Shown piece after piece: positions 8,652 through 17,219 of a DNA stretch of 64,000 nt; within the stretch, counting starts at the first letter, position 1; each line of letters begins with the position of its first letter. The translations under genes were made by a program, and so were the position numbers. The notes under the pieces were generated by a model. That model did no database searches, was not told where the DNA came from, and saw only the letters and a program-made list of their open reading frames with translations. Source of the DNA: Acidobacteriota bacterium (lineage in GTDB: Bacteria; Acidobacteriota; Terriglobia; Terriglobales; Acidobacteriaceae); the NCBI GenBank assembly GCA_013289765.1, contig JABCZI010000001.1:372001-436000 (forward strand). Direction: 5' to 3'.

Positions 8652-9614
8652 CTAAGTCGCCCCATACTCCGAGCATCCCATTTGTTTAAGCTTGTACAGC
8701 AAAGCCTTATAACTGATCTGCAATTCCTGGGCGGCGCGGCGACGATTCCAGCGAGTACGGGTCAACGCGCGCAGAATAATTTCCTTCTCGGCTTCGCGCG
8801 AGGCGGCGCGGGCCACCTGCTTCAGAGAAACTCGAACACCGTTGGTTCCCACATCCGGGCGCAGCAACATGGCACGCAACCCGCCCATCGCCACCCTTTC
8901 ATCTCCCAGGGCCACGATCGCCTTGGCGGCATTTTCCAGCTCCCTCACATTTCCAGGCCACGAGTACTCCTGAAACAGGCGATGTGTTTCTTCGCTTAAT
9001 CCCGGCACCGCACGCTGAAAATCGCGGCCGTATTTGCGCAGAAAGTGTTCCATGAGCACCGGAATATCTTCCCGCCGCTGGCGCAGCGGCGGCAACCGCA
9101 AGCACACTCCACTGATGCGGTAATAAAGGTCCTCGCGAAGATTCCCCGCCCTAACCTCTGCTTCCAAATCGCAAGCGCTTCCACTAATGAGCCGAGCCAG
9201 GCCGTGAGCGCGACTGCCGTTCCCATTGCCCTTGGTCAAAGCGCGAAGCAACCAAGCCTGGCCCTCGGCGCTCAGTTCCGCCAACTCCTCTAAGAAGACC
9301 GTGCCCGCTCCGATCAAGTCCGCCGGCTCCGCCGAATCTTCGAATTTTTCGGGACCGAGTTGCGCACAAGAAATAACGCGAAACGTCTGCTTGCCGCGCC
9401 GGGAAAGATCATGGACCCTGCGGGCCGTGGCTTTCTTGCCTACACCGCGTTCCGCCAGCAAAAGCACTGGAACTTCACTTTGCGCGACCTCCCGCATAAT
9501 GGCTTCCACGCTGCGCATGCTTGGACTCGTACCTTCGACAAAGTCCACTCTCAGCGGCTGTCGGGGCATTGCGGTGTGTCCGTTTTCCACGCTTCGGCGG
9601 ACATGTGATTCCAT
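8652..9614 (-). CDS. Sigma-54-activator-like regulator lacking the GAFTGA loop
   Basis: A 320-residue protein, first gene of the EPS operon. It has an NtrC-type AAA+ core without a receiver domain, then a Fis-type helix-turn-helix at about 278-312 (LTRTRWNRRRAAQELQISYK). The core is degenerate: Walker A reads AERGVGKK (54-61) in place of GETGTGKE, and Walker B reads TVFLEEL (105-111). The whole segment that normally holds [13 protein letters not shown] is missing: residues 80-105 pass from ISCAQLG straight to LIGAGTVFLEE. The R-finger/sensor region (YYRISGVCLRLPPLRQRREDIP) and the WPGNVREL motif are kept. Without the GAFTGA loop it should not remodel sigma-54, so it may act as a DNA-binding repressor or a sigma-70 regulator of this locus. 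It resembles a shortened PrsR. Confidence 0.85.
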   Translation of the reverse strand: MESHVRRSVENGHTAMPRQPLRVDFVEGTSPSMRSVEAIMREVAQSEVPVLLLAERGVGKKATARRVHDLSRRGKQTFRVISCAQLGPEKFEDSAEPADLIGAGTVFLEELAELSAEGQAWLLRALTKGNGNGSRAHGLARLISGSACDLEAEVRAGNLREDLYYRISGVCLRLPPLRQRREDIPVLMEHFLRKYGRDFQRAVPGLSEETHRLFQEYSWPGNVRELENAAKAIVALGDERVAMGGLRAMLLRPDVGTNGVRVSLKQVARAASREAEKEIILRALTRTRWNRRRAAQELQISYKALLYKLKQMGCSEYGAT

Positions 9615-10100
9615 CTAAGGTCCTTTTCTCGCGGACAAAAGTCTCAGAATCCGACAGACTTCAGAAGCCTTGTAAGAGCACGGCACATACCATAAATCTC
9701 CCTGACGGGGAAAGATCGAAATCCAAGGTTACCGCCCTGTTTTCAAAAGTATATAAGCCAGAATCCGGCATGGGAGGGAGAAAAACCTACTCACGTTAAC
9801 CTACACGTTTCCCCACAAAAGAGAAAGTATTTACCCAATCAAGGGTAACCGCTTTCTCCTTTTGAACGGTTACGAATGGCAATAATACCCCAACTCCTTT
9901 CTCTTCAATGCCATGGAAACGGAGCTTTCGCTCGAGCCTGGACGAACAGTTTTCTTTTGTTCAATCTCGTAACGCGCCCCGGCTATTCCCCCCTGCGGCG
10001 GTGGCCCCGGGTGATTACCAGCGGTTAGGCTTTTGATTGCGGGCGCTTGCCGCTTCGAATATGCTGAAGGTATCCCCCAGGGTTAATTGAGCCATCTCCA
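9615..10100 (+). promoter_or_regulatory. Divergent control region between EPS operon and exosortase, with repeated GGTWACC motifs
   Basis: This 486-bp gap separates the minus-strand EPS operon from the plus-strand exosortase gene and must hold both promoters. No convincing -24/-12 sigma-54 promoter was seen. The motif GGTTACC/GGTAACC or close variants recurs: GGTTACCG at 9727-9734, GTTAACC at 9795-9801, and an inverted pair GTAACCG (9845-9851) and CGGTTAC (9867-9873) 15 bp apart. The pair could form an operator, possibly for the Fis-HTH protein encoded next door. The 3' part (about 9970-10040) is GC-rich with no coding signal. Binding is inferred only from the repetition. Confidence 0.4.
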
Positions 10101-10994
10101 GTGAGCCAAGTGCTGCAATCCGAACGAGTACGCGTACGTCTGCCCGCGGTTGCACCGGCGCGGCCCTCGTGGTGGAAAGCCGTCGTGATCGCCGGCGTAT
10201 TGCTCTGGCTATATATGCCAACGCTCGCTCATCTGGTCTCGCAATGGTGGAACGACCCCAATTACTCTCATGGTTTTTTCGTTCCTCTATTTTCCGCATT
10301 TGTGATCTGGCAGGAACGAAACAAGTTAAGCGGGCTGAACCCGCGGCCCTCGTGGGCCGGGCTATTGTTCCTGGGATTCGGACTGTGCGTACTTATCGTT
10401 GGGCAGATGGGCGCGGAGCTTTTTCTTTCGCGGTTGTCCTTACTGATTGTGCTTGCGGGATTGATCGTGCTTTTTCTGGGATGGAATTTTCTTCGCGCCC
10501 TTATATTCCCCTGGGCGTTCCTGCTTCTGATGATTCCGGTTCCAGCAATTGTCTTCAACCAGATTACATTCCCCCTGCAATTACTGGCCTCGAAAGTCGC
10601 CAGCACCACTCTGCCTTGGATGGGAGTGCCTGTGCTACGGGAAGGTAATGTCATCGTTCTTCCGGCCATGGCTTTGGAAGTGGCCGAAGCCTGCAGCGGG
10701 ATCCGCTCGCTGATGTCCCTGACTACGCTTGCCGTAATTTATGGTTATTTGATGGAACGTAAAGTCGGCGTACGCGTCCTGTTAGCTGGGGCCTCGATTC
10801 CGATTGCTGTTGCCGCCAACAGCTTACGTATCGTTGGGACGGGCTTACTGGTGCAGTACTGGGATCCTGAGAAGGCGCAGGGATTCTTTCATGAATTTTC
10901 GGGATGGCTGATTTTTGTGGTTTCGCTCGTCATGCTCTACCTTCTGCATCACGTCGTTCGCATCTTCTGGCGCGAGGAGTCGACGGAACCATGA
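10101..10994 (+). CDS. Exosortase (XrtA/EpsH family)
   Basis: A 297-residue polytopic membrane cysteine transpeptidase. The start is GTG. Eight or so hydrophobic helices are visible. The catalytic triad of the family is present: Cys198 in EACSGIRSL, Arg243 in ANSLRIVG and His264 in GFFHEFSGW. Exosortases cut C-terminal sorting signals (PEP-CTERM-like) and join proteins to a surface polymer, and they are usually encoded beside EPS loci as here. The next gene, epsI-like, overlaps by 4 bp. No obvious PEP-CTERM substrate was recognised in this window. The exact exosortase subclass was not decided. Confidence 0.92.
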   Translation: MSQVLQSERVRVRLPAVAPARPSWWKAVVIAGVLLWLYMPTLAHLVSQWWNDPNYSHGFFVPLFSAFVIWQERNKLSGLNPRPSWAGLLFLGFGLCVLIVGQMGAELFLSRLSLLIVLAGLIVLFLGWNFLRALIFPWAFLLLMIPVPAIVFNQITFPLQLLASKVASTTLPWMGVPVLREGNVIVLPAMALEVAEACSGIRSLMSLTTLAVIYGYLMERKVGVRVLLAGASIPIAVAANSLRIVGTGLLVQYWDPEKAQGFFHEFSGWLIFVVSLVMLYLLHHVVRIFWREESTEP

Positions 10995-11644
10995 AAAGAT
11001 CCGGACTGCTGCGCTTCTCTTTGGCCGTGACGCTGATCGCCTTGACGGCGATCCTATTGCAGGCGCGCGGTCGCAATGAAATCATTCCCCGTCGCCTGCC
11101 ATTGTCTTCGTTTCCCGCACAGCTCGGAAGCTGGGACGGCACCGAGATCGAGTTAGACAAGCAAACTCTCGACATTCTTGGTGCTGGCGACTTTATGGAA
11201 CGCGTCTATCAGAATCAGGCTCAGAGATTGCCGGCCATCGATCTATTTCTGGCCTACTTTCCCAGCCAGCGAGCTGGTGACACCATCCACTCTCCGCAGC
11301 ATTGCCTGCCTGGAGCAGGATGGAATCCCGAAGAGAACAATCGCGTTACCCTTTCTCTGCCCGCTCACGAGCCCTTCCCCGCCAACCGCTACGTGATCGC
11401 CAGAGCCGGCGCGCGGAAGTTAGTAGTGTATTGGTATTGGGCGCATGATCGTGGCGTGGCCAGCGAATACTGGGCCAAGTACTATTTGGTGGCGGACTCG
11501 ATTCGCATGAACCGCAGCGACGGCGCTCTGGTGCGCATCACCACCGATATGTTTCCAGGCGAAACAGCGACCGCCGCTCAGCAGCGCATCCTACCATTTG
11601 CTTCTGCGGTGAGTCCGCTGCTGGATGACTACATTCCGCGCTAG
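10991..11644 (+). CDS. EpsI-domain exosortase-associated protein
   Basis: A 217-residue protein with an N-terminal signal anchor (LLRFSLAVTLIALTAILLQA) and the EpsI/DUF3485 domain, recognised by the conserved AGDTIHSPQHCLPGAGWNPE and the YWYWAHDRGVAS segment. The start is the ATG at 10991, inside the exosortase stop (ATGA overlap). EpsI domains are found next to or fused to exosortases and are thought to help EPS synthesis or export; their biochemical activity is not established. The His-Cys pair in the conserved motif is the likely functional centre. The protein is probably periplasmic and membrane-tethered. Confidence 0.9.
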   Translation: MKRSGLLRFSLAVTLIALTAILLQARGRNEIIPRRLPLSSFPAQLGSWDGTEIELDKQTLDILGAGDFMERVYQNQAQRLPAIDLFLAYFPSQRAGDTIHSPQHCLPGAGWNPEENNRVTLSLPAHEPFPANRYVIARAGARKLVVYWYWAHDRGVASEYWAKYYLVADSIRMNRSDGALVRITTDMFPGETATAAQQRILPFASAVSPLLDDYIPR

Positions 11645-11679
11645 GCGGCCGGTATCAAGCGTGGAGTTCTACAGCGTCA

Positions 11680-11913
11680 TTAGTCGAGTGTCCACCTCTG
11701 AACCGGCGGATCGTTGACCAGAGAACTGGGCCCGAACGACTCGCCGTTATCCTCAGTGACTGATACGATTCCGCCGATAACGAATCCCTTCCATTCAGAG
11801 CTCTTAAGCGAATAAATTTTGTTTCCCGGCTCAAGCATTTGGGCAGAATTACTGGTCTGAGCGTCGAGAAAACTTGGGTCATCGATCAGACTCGTACAGA
11901 AGTTTTTATTCAT
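11680..11913 (-). CDS. Possible small hypothetical protein
   Basis: A 77-residue reading frame begins at the ATG at 11913 and would follow the DUF4188 gene on the same strand. The product (starts NKNFCTSLIDDPSFLD, contains SEWKGFVIGGIVSVTEDNG, ends VQRWTLD) is not low-complexity and has a plausible globular look. However, the start has no ribosome site at normal distance; the only AGGAG is about 25 bases upstream in the 14-bp tandem repeats. No family recognised. The rest of the 11645-11957 gap holds only those repeats. Confidence 0.3.
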   Translation of the reverse strand: MNKNFCTSLIDDPSFLDAQTSNSAQMLEPGNKIYSLKSSEWKGFVIGGIVSVTEDNGESFGPSSLVNDPPVQRWTLD

Positions 11914-11930
11914 GGAAAGGGATTGTCCAG

Positions 11931-11972
11931 CAGCACTCCTTCTTCAGCACTCCTTCTTCAGCTCTCTTTCTT
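11931..11972. repeat. Three tandem copies of a 14-bp repeat at the end of the DUF4188 gene
   Basis: CAGCACTCCTTCTT occurs perfectly at 11931-11944 and 11945-11958 and with two changes at 11959-11972. The third copy is inside the 3' end of the DUF4188 gene and encodes its last residues (KKES). On the minus strand the unit contains AGAAGGAG, so the repeat multiplies a Shine-Dalgarno-like sequence just after the stop codon. Confidence 0.8.
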
Positions 11973-12482
11973 CGGTGGGTCCCCGTACAGTTCCGCTTCC
12001 GACAACACGGGCGCTGCCGCGGATTCTTTTCCGCCACGCGCGGCTGCGCCGAACATCGGACCGCGCGCAGGGACCGCCGGCGCGAATTTCATAAATCCGA
12101 TTGGCTTCAGAACGTCGTCGTAAATCGCTTCCATGCCACCACGGCGAAAATAGGTTTCGTGCCAGAAACCGGTTCCACCGGCATCCCGCAGGAAGTCTTG
12201 CCACCACACTCTGTGCGGATCCGAGCGAGTCCACTTCAGCAGGGACTCTGGATCACGCCAATACTGCCTCATACCCGCGTGCATGGGAAATAATGAGAAG
12301 AGAAAATTTTCGTGCAGCAGCAAGCCGTCGGGCATCGCCTCAACCGAAGAAGATATTTTGGGTCCAAATCCGATGAGCGTCTTGATCCCCGCAATGCGAT
12401 TCACGCGCATTCCGAGGTAAATCACTACCAAGTCAGGGTAGCCAGAGAGATCAACTGTTCGCCGCTCAACTCGAGTAGTCAT
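11958..12482 (-). CDS. DUF4188 family protein (monooxygenase-like)
   Basis: A 174-residue soluble protein matching the DUF4188 family by many conserved blocks: RTVDLSGYPDLVVIYLGMRV, DGLLLHENFLFSLFPMHAGM, RQYWRDPESLLKW, GGTGFWHETYFRRGGMEAIY and PIGFMKFAPAVPARGPMF. The family is related in fold to dimeric alpha-beta barrel monooxygenases and phenylacetaldoxime dehydratase-like haem enzymes, but the substrate is unknown. The tail carries a low-complexity end (EELYGDPPKKES-like) formed partly by a tandem repeat. It lies 12 bp downstream of the GcvT-like gene on the same strand and may be co-transcribed with it. Confidence 0.8.
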   Translation of the reverse strand: MTTRVERRTVDLSGYPDLVVIYLGMRVNRIAGIKTLIGFGPKISSSVEAMPDGLLLHENFLFSLFPMHAGMRQYWRDPESLLKWTRSDPHRVWWQDFLRDAGGTGFWHETYFRRGGMEAIYDDVLKPIGFMKFAPAVPARGPMFGAAARGGKESAAAPVLSEAELYGDPPKKES

Positions 12483-12494
12483 AATTCCAGAACA

Positions 12495-13700
12495 TCACAC
12501 CGGCGTCGCCGTCTTCCGCGTCGGATTGAAAAACGGCATCGCCGTCACCTTCACATTGGTCTTCAACCGGATCGCCTCAATCGTAATCTCCATCTGCAAC
12601 TGTGTCCCCAGCTTCGCATGCTCGGTCTCGACGCTGGCAAGGGCGATCATCTTTTTTAGGATGGGTGACCAACTCGTAGTCGTCGCCTTCCCTACCTGCT
12701 TTTCCCCAGCATACAACGGCACCGCCGCACGCGAAGCCTGGCTCGGCGCCGCCGGTGTTAATCCATAGCGCTCGTAGAGCGCTTCCACATCGGTCCAATC
12801 GACTTCGACACCAACAAATTGCCGGGCGACGCCATTCTTCGCGTCCTGCTCCAGCGCTCGCTTGCCAATGAAATTTTCTTTTTCCAGATGCACCATCTTG
12901 CCGAATCCAAGCTCGTACGGAGAATATTTCTGCGAAGCAATCAGCGCCTTCTTCGAACTGCTGTAATCCACTTCGATCAGCAGCAGGCCGGCTTCCACGC
13001 GCGCCACATCGAGCGCCAGCATGCCCGCAGCGTGCAGATCAAACTGCTTGCCCTTCTCCGCGAGCGCATCCCAAACTTTCACCGCATCGTTCGCTTCTTT
13101 TAATGGCACCCAGATCTCATATCCCAGATCGCCCGTGTAACCGGTTCTCGAGATGTCCACGGGTACTCCTGCAATTTTGCCGTGGGTGACGCGAAAATAT
13201 TTCAGGTTCGCGATGTCGGCTTCGGCCACGGATTTCAAGAGCTTTGCCGAGGTCGGCCCTTGCAGCGCGAGTGCCGCAACTTTCTCGGAAATGTCTTCGA
13301 TCTGCACATCCATGTTCAGGCCGTTCTGCCGGAACCACCGCAGGCTCGGATCGGCTGCCGTCCAGCGATAAACATTCTCTTCGAGCCGCGAGATCGTTCC
13401 ATCGTCGATGACCTTGCCCTCTTCATCGCACCAGCAGCAATAAATCACCTGCCCCACTTTCACCTTATTAACGTCGCGCGTGATCACGCGGTTCACCAGG
13501 CGGGTCGCGTCTTTGCCAGTGATCAAATACTTGTAGAGCGGTGAAATATCGATCAGCGCCGCCGCATTGCGGATGGCATTGTACTCATGCTCGTGATGCA
13601 CTTCATACACGCTTACGGTGTAGTATCCCGACCACTCGCGGTAATTCAGGCTGTGGCAAAGAGGGAAAGTTCTCTCGTGGAAGGCGGTTCCAAGGGGCAA
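12495..13700 (-). CDS. GcvT-like aminomethyltransferase family protein
   Basis: A 401-residue folate-binding protein of the GcvT/YgfZ superfamily. It begins at a TTG (13700); the N-terminus PLGTAFHERTFPLC followed by EVHHEHEYNAIRNAAALIDIS is typical of one GcvT-like subfamily, not of the true glycine-cleavage T protein. Other blocks are GRVITRDVNKVKVGQ-like, GTISRLEENVYRWTAADPSLRW and RTGYTGDLGYEIWVP, the last being the conserved folate-site Tyr-Thr-Gly motif. No gcvH or gcvP is nearby. It is divergent from two FAD oxidoreductases, which suggests oxidation of an N-methyl or amine compound with transfer of the one-carbon unit to tetrahydrofolate. That pathway is an inference. Confidence 0.82.
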   Translation of the reverse strand: MPLGTAFHERTFPLCHSLNYREWSGYYTVSVYEVHHEHEYNAIRNAAALIDISPLYKYLITGKDATRLVNRVITRDVNKVKVGQVIYCCWCDEEGKVIDDGTISRLEENVYRWTAADPSLRWFRQNGLNMDVQIEDISEKVAALALQGPTSAKLLKSVAEADIANLKYFRVTHGKIAGVPVDISRTGYTGDLGYEIWVPLKEANDAVKVWDALAEKGKQFDLHAAGMLALDVARVEAGLLLIEVDYSSSKKALIASQKYSPYELGFGKMVHLEKENFIGKRALEQDAKNGVARQFVGVEVDWTDVEALYERYGLTPAAPSQASRAAVPLYAGEKQVGKATTTSWSPILKKMIALASVETEHAKLGTQLQMEITIEAIRLKTNVKVTAMPFFNPTRKTATPV

Positions 13701-13757
13701 AGGATTGACCTCAAGAAAATTAAGCCGAACCCGGATTATACGCCGGAGCCTTCCACA

Positions 13758-13819
13758 AAGGCGTCATCCCGAAGACCCGCGTTCTCTCCAGCGGGGCGAG
13801 AGCTTCGGGATGACGCCTT
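13758..13819. repeat. Perfect 17-bp inverted repeat (REP-like) in the gcvT-like/FAD oxidoreductase gap
   Basis: AAGGCGTCATCCCGAAG at 13758-13774 pairs perfectly with CTTCGGGATGACGCCTT at 13803-13819 across a 28-bp GC-rich loop. The sequence resembles the GTCATCCCGA...TCGGGATGAC palindromes that are scattered between genes in acidobacterial genomes. It lies in the 328-bp divergent gap 13701-14028, which otherwise shows no coding signal and must contain the promoters of both flanking operons. Confidence 0.75.
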
Positions 13820-14028
13820 CTATTTGCAAATCTTGCAGACAAAATCTCGCGTTCCCGATAGAATGACGCTTCGAGCTTCAGCCATGCGCTCTCTGATGCC
13901 AAAATTGTCGAATGTCCTCCGCAGCTGGAGCGTCCTTCCCAGCGGTCTCTAACGCGCGCCCCAAAACTGCGCTAATATTCCTCGTTCCCTCTCTCAACCA
14001 GCAAGCACCCGCTAAAGGCTAAGCGCTT

Positions 14029-15621
14029 ATGGCTAATTCATACGATGTAATCGTAATCGGAGGCGGCCACAACGGCCTTGTCAACGCCGCCTATCTGGCG
14101 CGCGCCGGCAAGAAAGTTCTGGTGCTTGAACGCCGCCACATTCTCGGCGGCGCGGCCTGCACCGAAGAAATTTTTCCCGGGTTCAAGTTTTCCGTGTGTT
14201 CCTACGTGGTGTCGCTACTGCGCCCGGAAATCATTCGCGACCTTGATCTGCCTCGCCACGGCCTCGAAATCCTCCCGCTCGATGGCACGTTCACTCCCAT
14301 GCCCAGCGGAGATTACCTATGGCGCGTGAACGACCATGGCAAGACTCATCGCGAGATCGCCCGCCACTCCCGCGTCGATGCCGAAGCCTACGACGAATTC
14401 GGCAAAGCCATGCAAGCCATGTGCCGCTTTGTGAAACCGATTCTCAGCATGGTCCCGCCCGATCCCAACACGCTCAACCCGCGCGAACTGATGAAGCTTC
14501 TTTTCATCGGACGCCGCTTCCAAGGCATGTCGAGCAATGACAAATACAACCAGGTCCAGCTCATGACCATGAGCGCCATTGATTTTCTAGATCAATGGTT
14601 CGAGACGGATGTGCTCAAGGCAACAATGTCTGCATCGGGCATCATCGGTACATTCCTCGGCGTCCGCTCGCCGGGTACCGCCTACGTTCTGCTCCATCAC
14701 TACATGGGAGAAATCGACGGCGCGTTCCGTGCATGGGGATTCGCGCGCGGCGGTACTGGAGCAATTTCAAACGCCATCGGCGACGCGGCCCGCGAAGCCG
14801 GAGTCGAGATTCGAACGCAAGCCGCCATCGCGAAGATCATCGTGAAAGACGGCAAGGCCAAAGGAGTGGTCCTCGCCAATGGCGACGAAGTTTATGCCGA
14901 CACAATTTCCTCCAGCGTCGACCCGCGACTGACGTTCAACAAATTCATCGAAGCCGAACATCTTCCTGCCGATTTTCTCGAGGACATCAATCGCTTCAAA
15001 TATCGCGGCTCCTCCGGCAAGGTAAACATGGCTCTCGACGCGCTGCCGAACTTCACGGCGATGCCGGGGCCGGGGCCACACCTGCGCGGCGCAATCTCGA
15101 TTTCGCCATCAGTCGAGTACATGGAGCGCGCATACGACGACGCCAAGTACGGTAATTTCTCCCGCCGCCCCTACATTGACATGGTCATCCCTTCCCTCAC
15201 CGATCCCTCAGTGGCGCCGCCGGGCAAGCACGTCATGTCCTGCTTCGTGCAATACGCGCCATACAAGCTTCGTCCAGGCCTGAACTGGGACGACCAGAAA
15301 GAAGCGTTCGGCGATACTGTCGTAAACACCATTGCCGAATACGCCCCCAACATCAAAGACATCATTTTGCACCGGCAAGTCATCACCCCGCTCGACCTCG
15401 AACGCGAATGGGGATTGAGCGAGGGCAACATCTTCCAGGGCGAACTTTCTCTGGAGCAGCTTTTCTTCTTGCGTCCCGCACCGGGCTACGCCCGCTTCCG
15501 CACTCCGATCAAAAATTTATACATGTGCGGTTCGGCCACGCATCCGGGCGGCGGAATCATGGGTGCGCCGGGACGACTCGCAGCTCTCGAAATGCTGAAA
15601 GACAGCAAGGGAGCGGCATAA
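14029..15621 (+). CDS. FAD-dependent oxidoreductase (phytoene desaturase/PYROXD2-like), first of a tandem pair
   Basis: A 530-residue soluble flavoprotein. The dinucleotide-binding motif is VIVIGGGHNGLVNAAYLARAG near residues 6-27, followed by the VLERRHILGGAACTEE segment. The C-terminus has the FAD-binding NLYMCGSATHPGGGIMGAPG block found in phytoene-desaturase-like amine oxidoreductases. It resembles the PYROXD2 subgroup, whose substrates are unclear. It is followed 2 bp later by a paralogue of the same length, and is divergent from a GcvT-like gene, which points to amine or N-methyl oxidation and not to carotenoid synthesis; no phytoene synthase is nearby. Confidence 0.87.
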   Translation: MANSYDVIVIGGGHNGLVNAAYLARAGKKVLVLERRHILGGAACTEEIFPGFKFSVCSYVVSLLRPEIIRDLDLPRHGLEILPLDGTFTPMPSGDYLWRVNDHGKTHREIARHSRVDAEAYDEFGKAMQAMCRFVKPILSMVPPDPNTLNPRELMKLLFIGRRFQGMSSNDKYNQVQLMTMSAIDFLDQWFETDVLKATMSASGIIGTFLGVRSPGTAYVLLHHYMGEIDGAFRAWGFARGGTGAISNAIGDAAREAGVEIRTQAAIAKIIVKDGKAKGVVLANGDEVYADTISSSVDPRLTFNKFIEAEHLPADFLEDINRFKYRGSSGKVNMALDALPNFTAMPGPGPHLRGAISISPSVEYMERAYDDAKYGNFSRRPYIDMVIPSLTDPSVAPPGKHVMSCFVQYAPYKLRPGLNWDDQKEAFGDTVVNTIAEYAPNIKDIILHRQVITPLDLEREWGLSEGNIFQGELSLEQLFFLRPAPGYARFRTPIKNLYMCGSATHPGGGIMGAPGRLAALEMLKDSKGAA

Positions 15622-15623
15622 CC

Positions 15624-17219
15624 ATGCCCGAGAACAGATCCAACCGGCGCGACATCGTCATCATCGGTGGAGGCCACAACGGCCTGGTCACCGCGTTCTA
15701 CCTTGCCAAGGCGGGATTCAAGCCTCTCGTCGTTGAACGCCGTTTCCAAGTTGGCGGCGCGGCCATCACCGACGAATTTCATCCTGGCTTTCGCTGTTCT
15801 ACGCTGGCGCACAGTGCTGGTCCAATTCGTCCCGACATCGTCCGTGACATGCAACTGGAAAAACACGGCCTCAGATTCATCACGCCAGAGACCTGCGTCA
15901 CCACTCTCTCGCCCGACGGGCGCGCCCTTTCGATGTATCAGGATCGGAATCAATCGGCAGAGGCAATTGCTGCCTTCTCGCAGAAGGATGCAGCCAAGTA
16001 TCCAGAGTTCGCAACCTCTCTGGGCAAAATCAGCAAAGTAATCGCCGAAGTGCTTGCGACCACTCCGCCTGATATCGATCACCCCAGCAGGGGCGATCTT
16101 TGGAGCATGCTCAAGACCGGACGCGCCCTGCGGAATCTGGGGAAGAGAGACCTGTATCGCGTCCTGCGCTGGGGACCGATGGCGGTGGCTGATCTGGTCG
16201 CGGAATATTTCGAAACTGAATTACTGCGTGCCGTCGTTGCGGCGCGTGGAATTTTCGGAACTTTTCTGGGCCCGTGGTCAGCGGGCAGCAGCTTGCAGTT
16301 GCTGATCCGCGCCGCCGGCGATTCTCACCCTGTGGGATCTGCGTTCTTCGCCGCTGGCGGAATGGGCGCGCTTACTCACGCCATGGCTTCCGCCGCGAAG
16401 GCTTCCGGTGTCGAGATTCGCACCGGGGCGGAGATCATCGAGATTCGCGTGAAGGACGGCGCAGCAACCGGCGTGCTGCTCGGCACGGGCGAAGAAATCG
16501 ATGCCAGTGTGGTAATCTCCAACGCCGACCCAAAACGCACGCTGCTCAAGCTTACCGACCCGATTCATCTTTCTCCCGACTTCGTGCAGAAACTGCAGCA
16601 CTACCGCCGTAATGGCACGGTCGCAAAGGTCAACCTTGCACTCTCAGCCCTGCCAACTTTCACGGCCTTGAAAAACCGAGATGGCTCCGCTCTTAAGGGA
16701 CGCATTCATATTGGCCCTGAGATCGACTATCTCGAGCGCGCCTTCGACGAGTCTAAATACGGCAATTTCTCACGCCAACCCTATCTTGAAGCCACCATCC
16801 CGTCGCTGATCGATCCCACACTTGCGCCTGATGGCAAACATGTGATGTCCATCTACATGCAATACGCACCCTACAAATTGAAAGGCGATTGGGAAGACCA
16901 GCGCAAAGCACTCGGTCAAACCGTTGTGCAGACGCTCGCGCAGTACGCACCGGATCTGCCCGAGATGATCCTGCATCATCAGATTATTACTCCGCTGGAT
17001 CTCGAAGAAGTTTATGGAATGACCGGCGGCCAAATCTTCCACGGTGACCTCGCGCTCGACCAGTTCTTTACTATGCGTCCGCTGCTGGATTGGGCGCGCT
17101 ACCGCACTCCGATCGAAAACCTGTATCTTTGCGGCAGCGGCACGCATCCGGGAGCGGGATTGACCGGAGGCTCGGGAGCGAATGCCGCGCGCGAAATTCT
17201 GAAGGCACTAAGAAAGTAG
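15624..17219 (+). CDS. FAD-dependent oxidoreductase, second of a tandem pair
   Basis: A 531-residue paralogue of the preceding gene, starting at the ATG two bases after its stop. It shows IVIIGGGHNGLVTAFYLAKAG near residue 11, VVERRFQVGGAAITDEFHPG, and at the end NLYLCGSGTHPGAGLTGGSG. The two proteins share blocks such as DYLERAFDESKYGNFSRQPY and QYAPYKLKGDW along their whole length, so they arose by tandem duplication and have since diverged. Tight spacing suggests translational coupling and possibly a heterodimer. Substrate unknown. Confidence 0.86.
   Translation: MPENRSNRRDIVIIGGGHNGLVTAFYLAKAGFKPLVVERRFQVGGAAITDEFHPGFRCSTLAHSAGPIRPDIVRDMQLEKHGLRFITPETCVTTLSPDGRALSMYQDRNQSAEAIAAFSQKDAAKYPEFATSLGKISKVIAEVLATTPPDIDHPSRGDLWSMLKTGRALRNLGKRDLYRVLRWGPMAVADLVAEYFETELLRAVVAARGIFGTFLGPWSAGSSLQLLIRAAGDSHPVGSAFFAAGGMGALTHAMASAAKASGVEIRTGAEIIEIRVKDGAATGVLLGTGEEIDASVVISNADPKRTLLKLTDPIHLSPDFVQKLQHYRRNGTVAKVNLALSALPTFTALKNRDGSALKGRIHIGPEIDYLERAFDESKYGNFSRQPYLEATIPSLIDPTLAPDGKHVMSIYMQYAPYKLKGDWEDQRKALGQTVVQTLAQYAPDLPEMILHHQIITPLDLEEVYGMTGGQIFHGDLALDQFFTMRPLLDWARYRTPIENLYLCGSGTHPGAGLTGGSGANAAREILKALRK

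Noticed and set aside
14029-17219. Carotenoid biosynthesis (phytoene desaturase pair)
   Set aside because: The flavoproteins resemble desaturases in fold, but there is no phytoene synthase or cyclase nearby and the GcvT-like neighbour points to amine chemistry.
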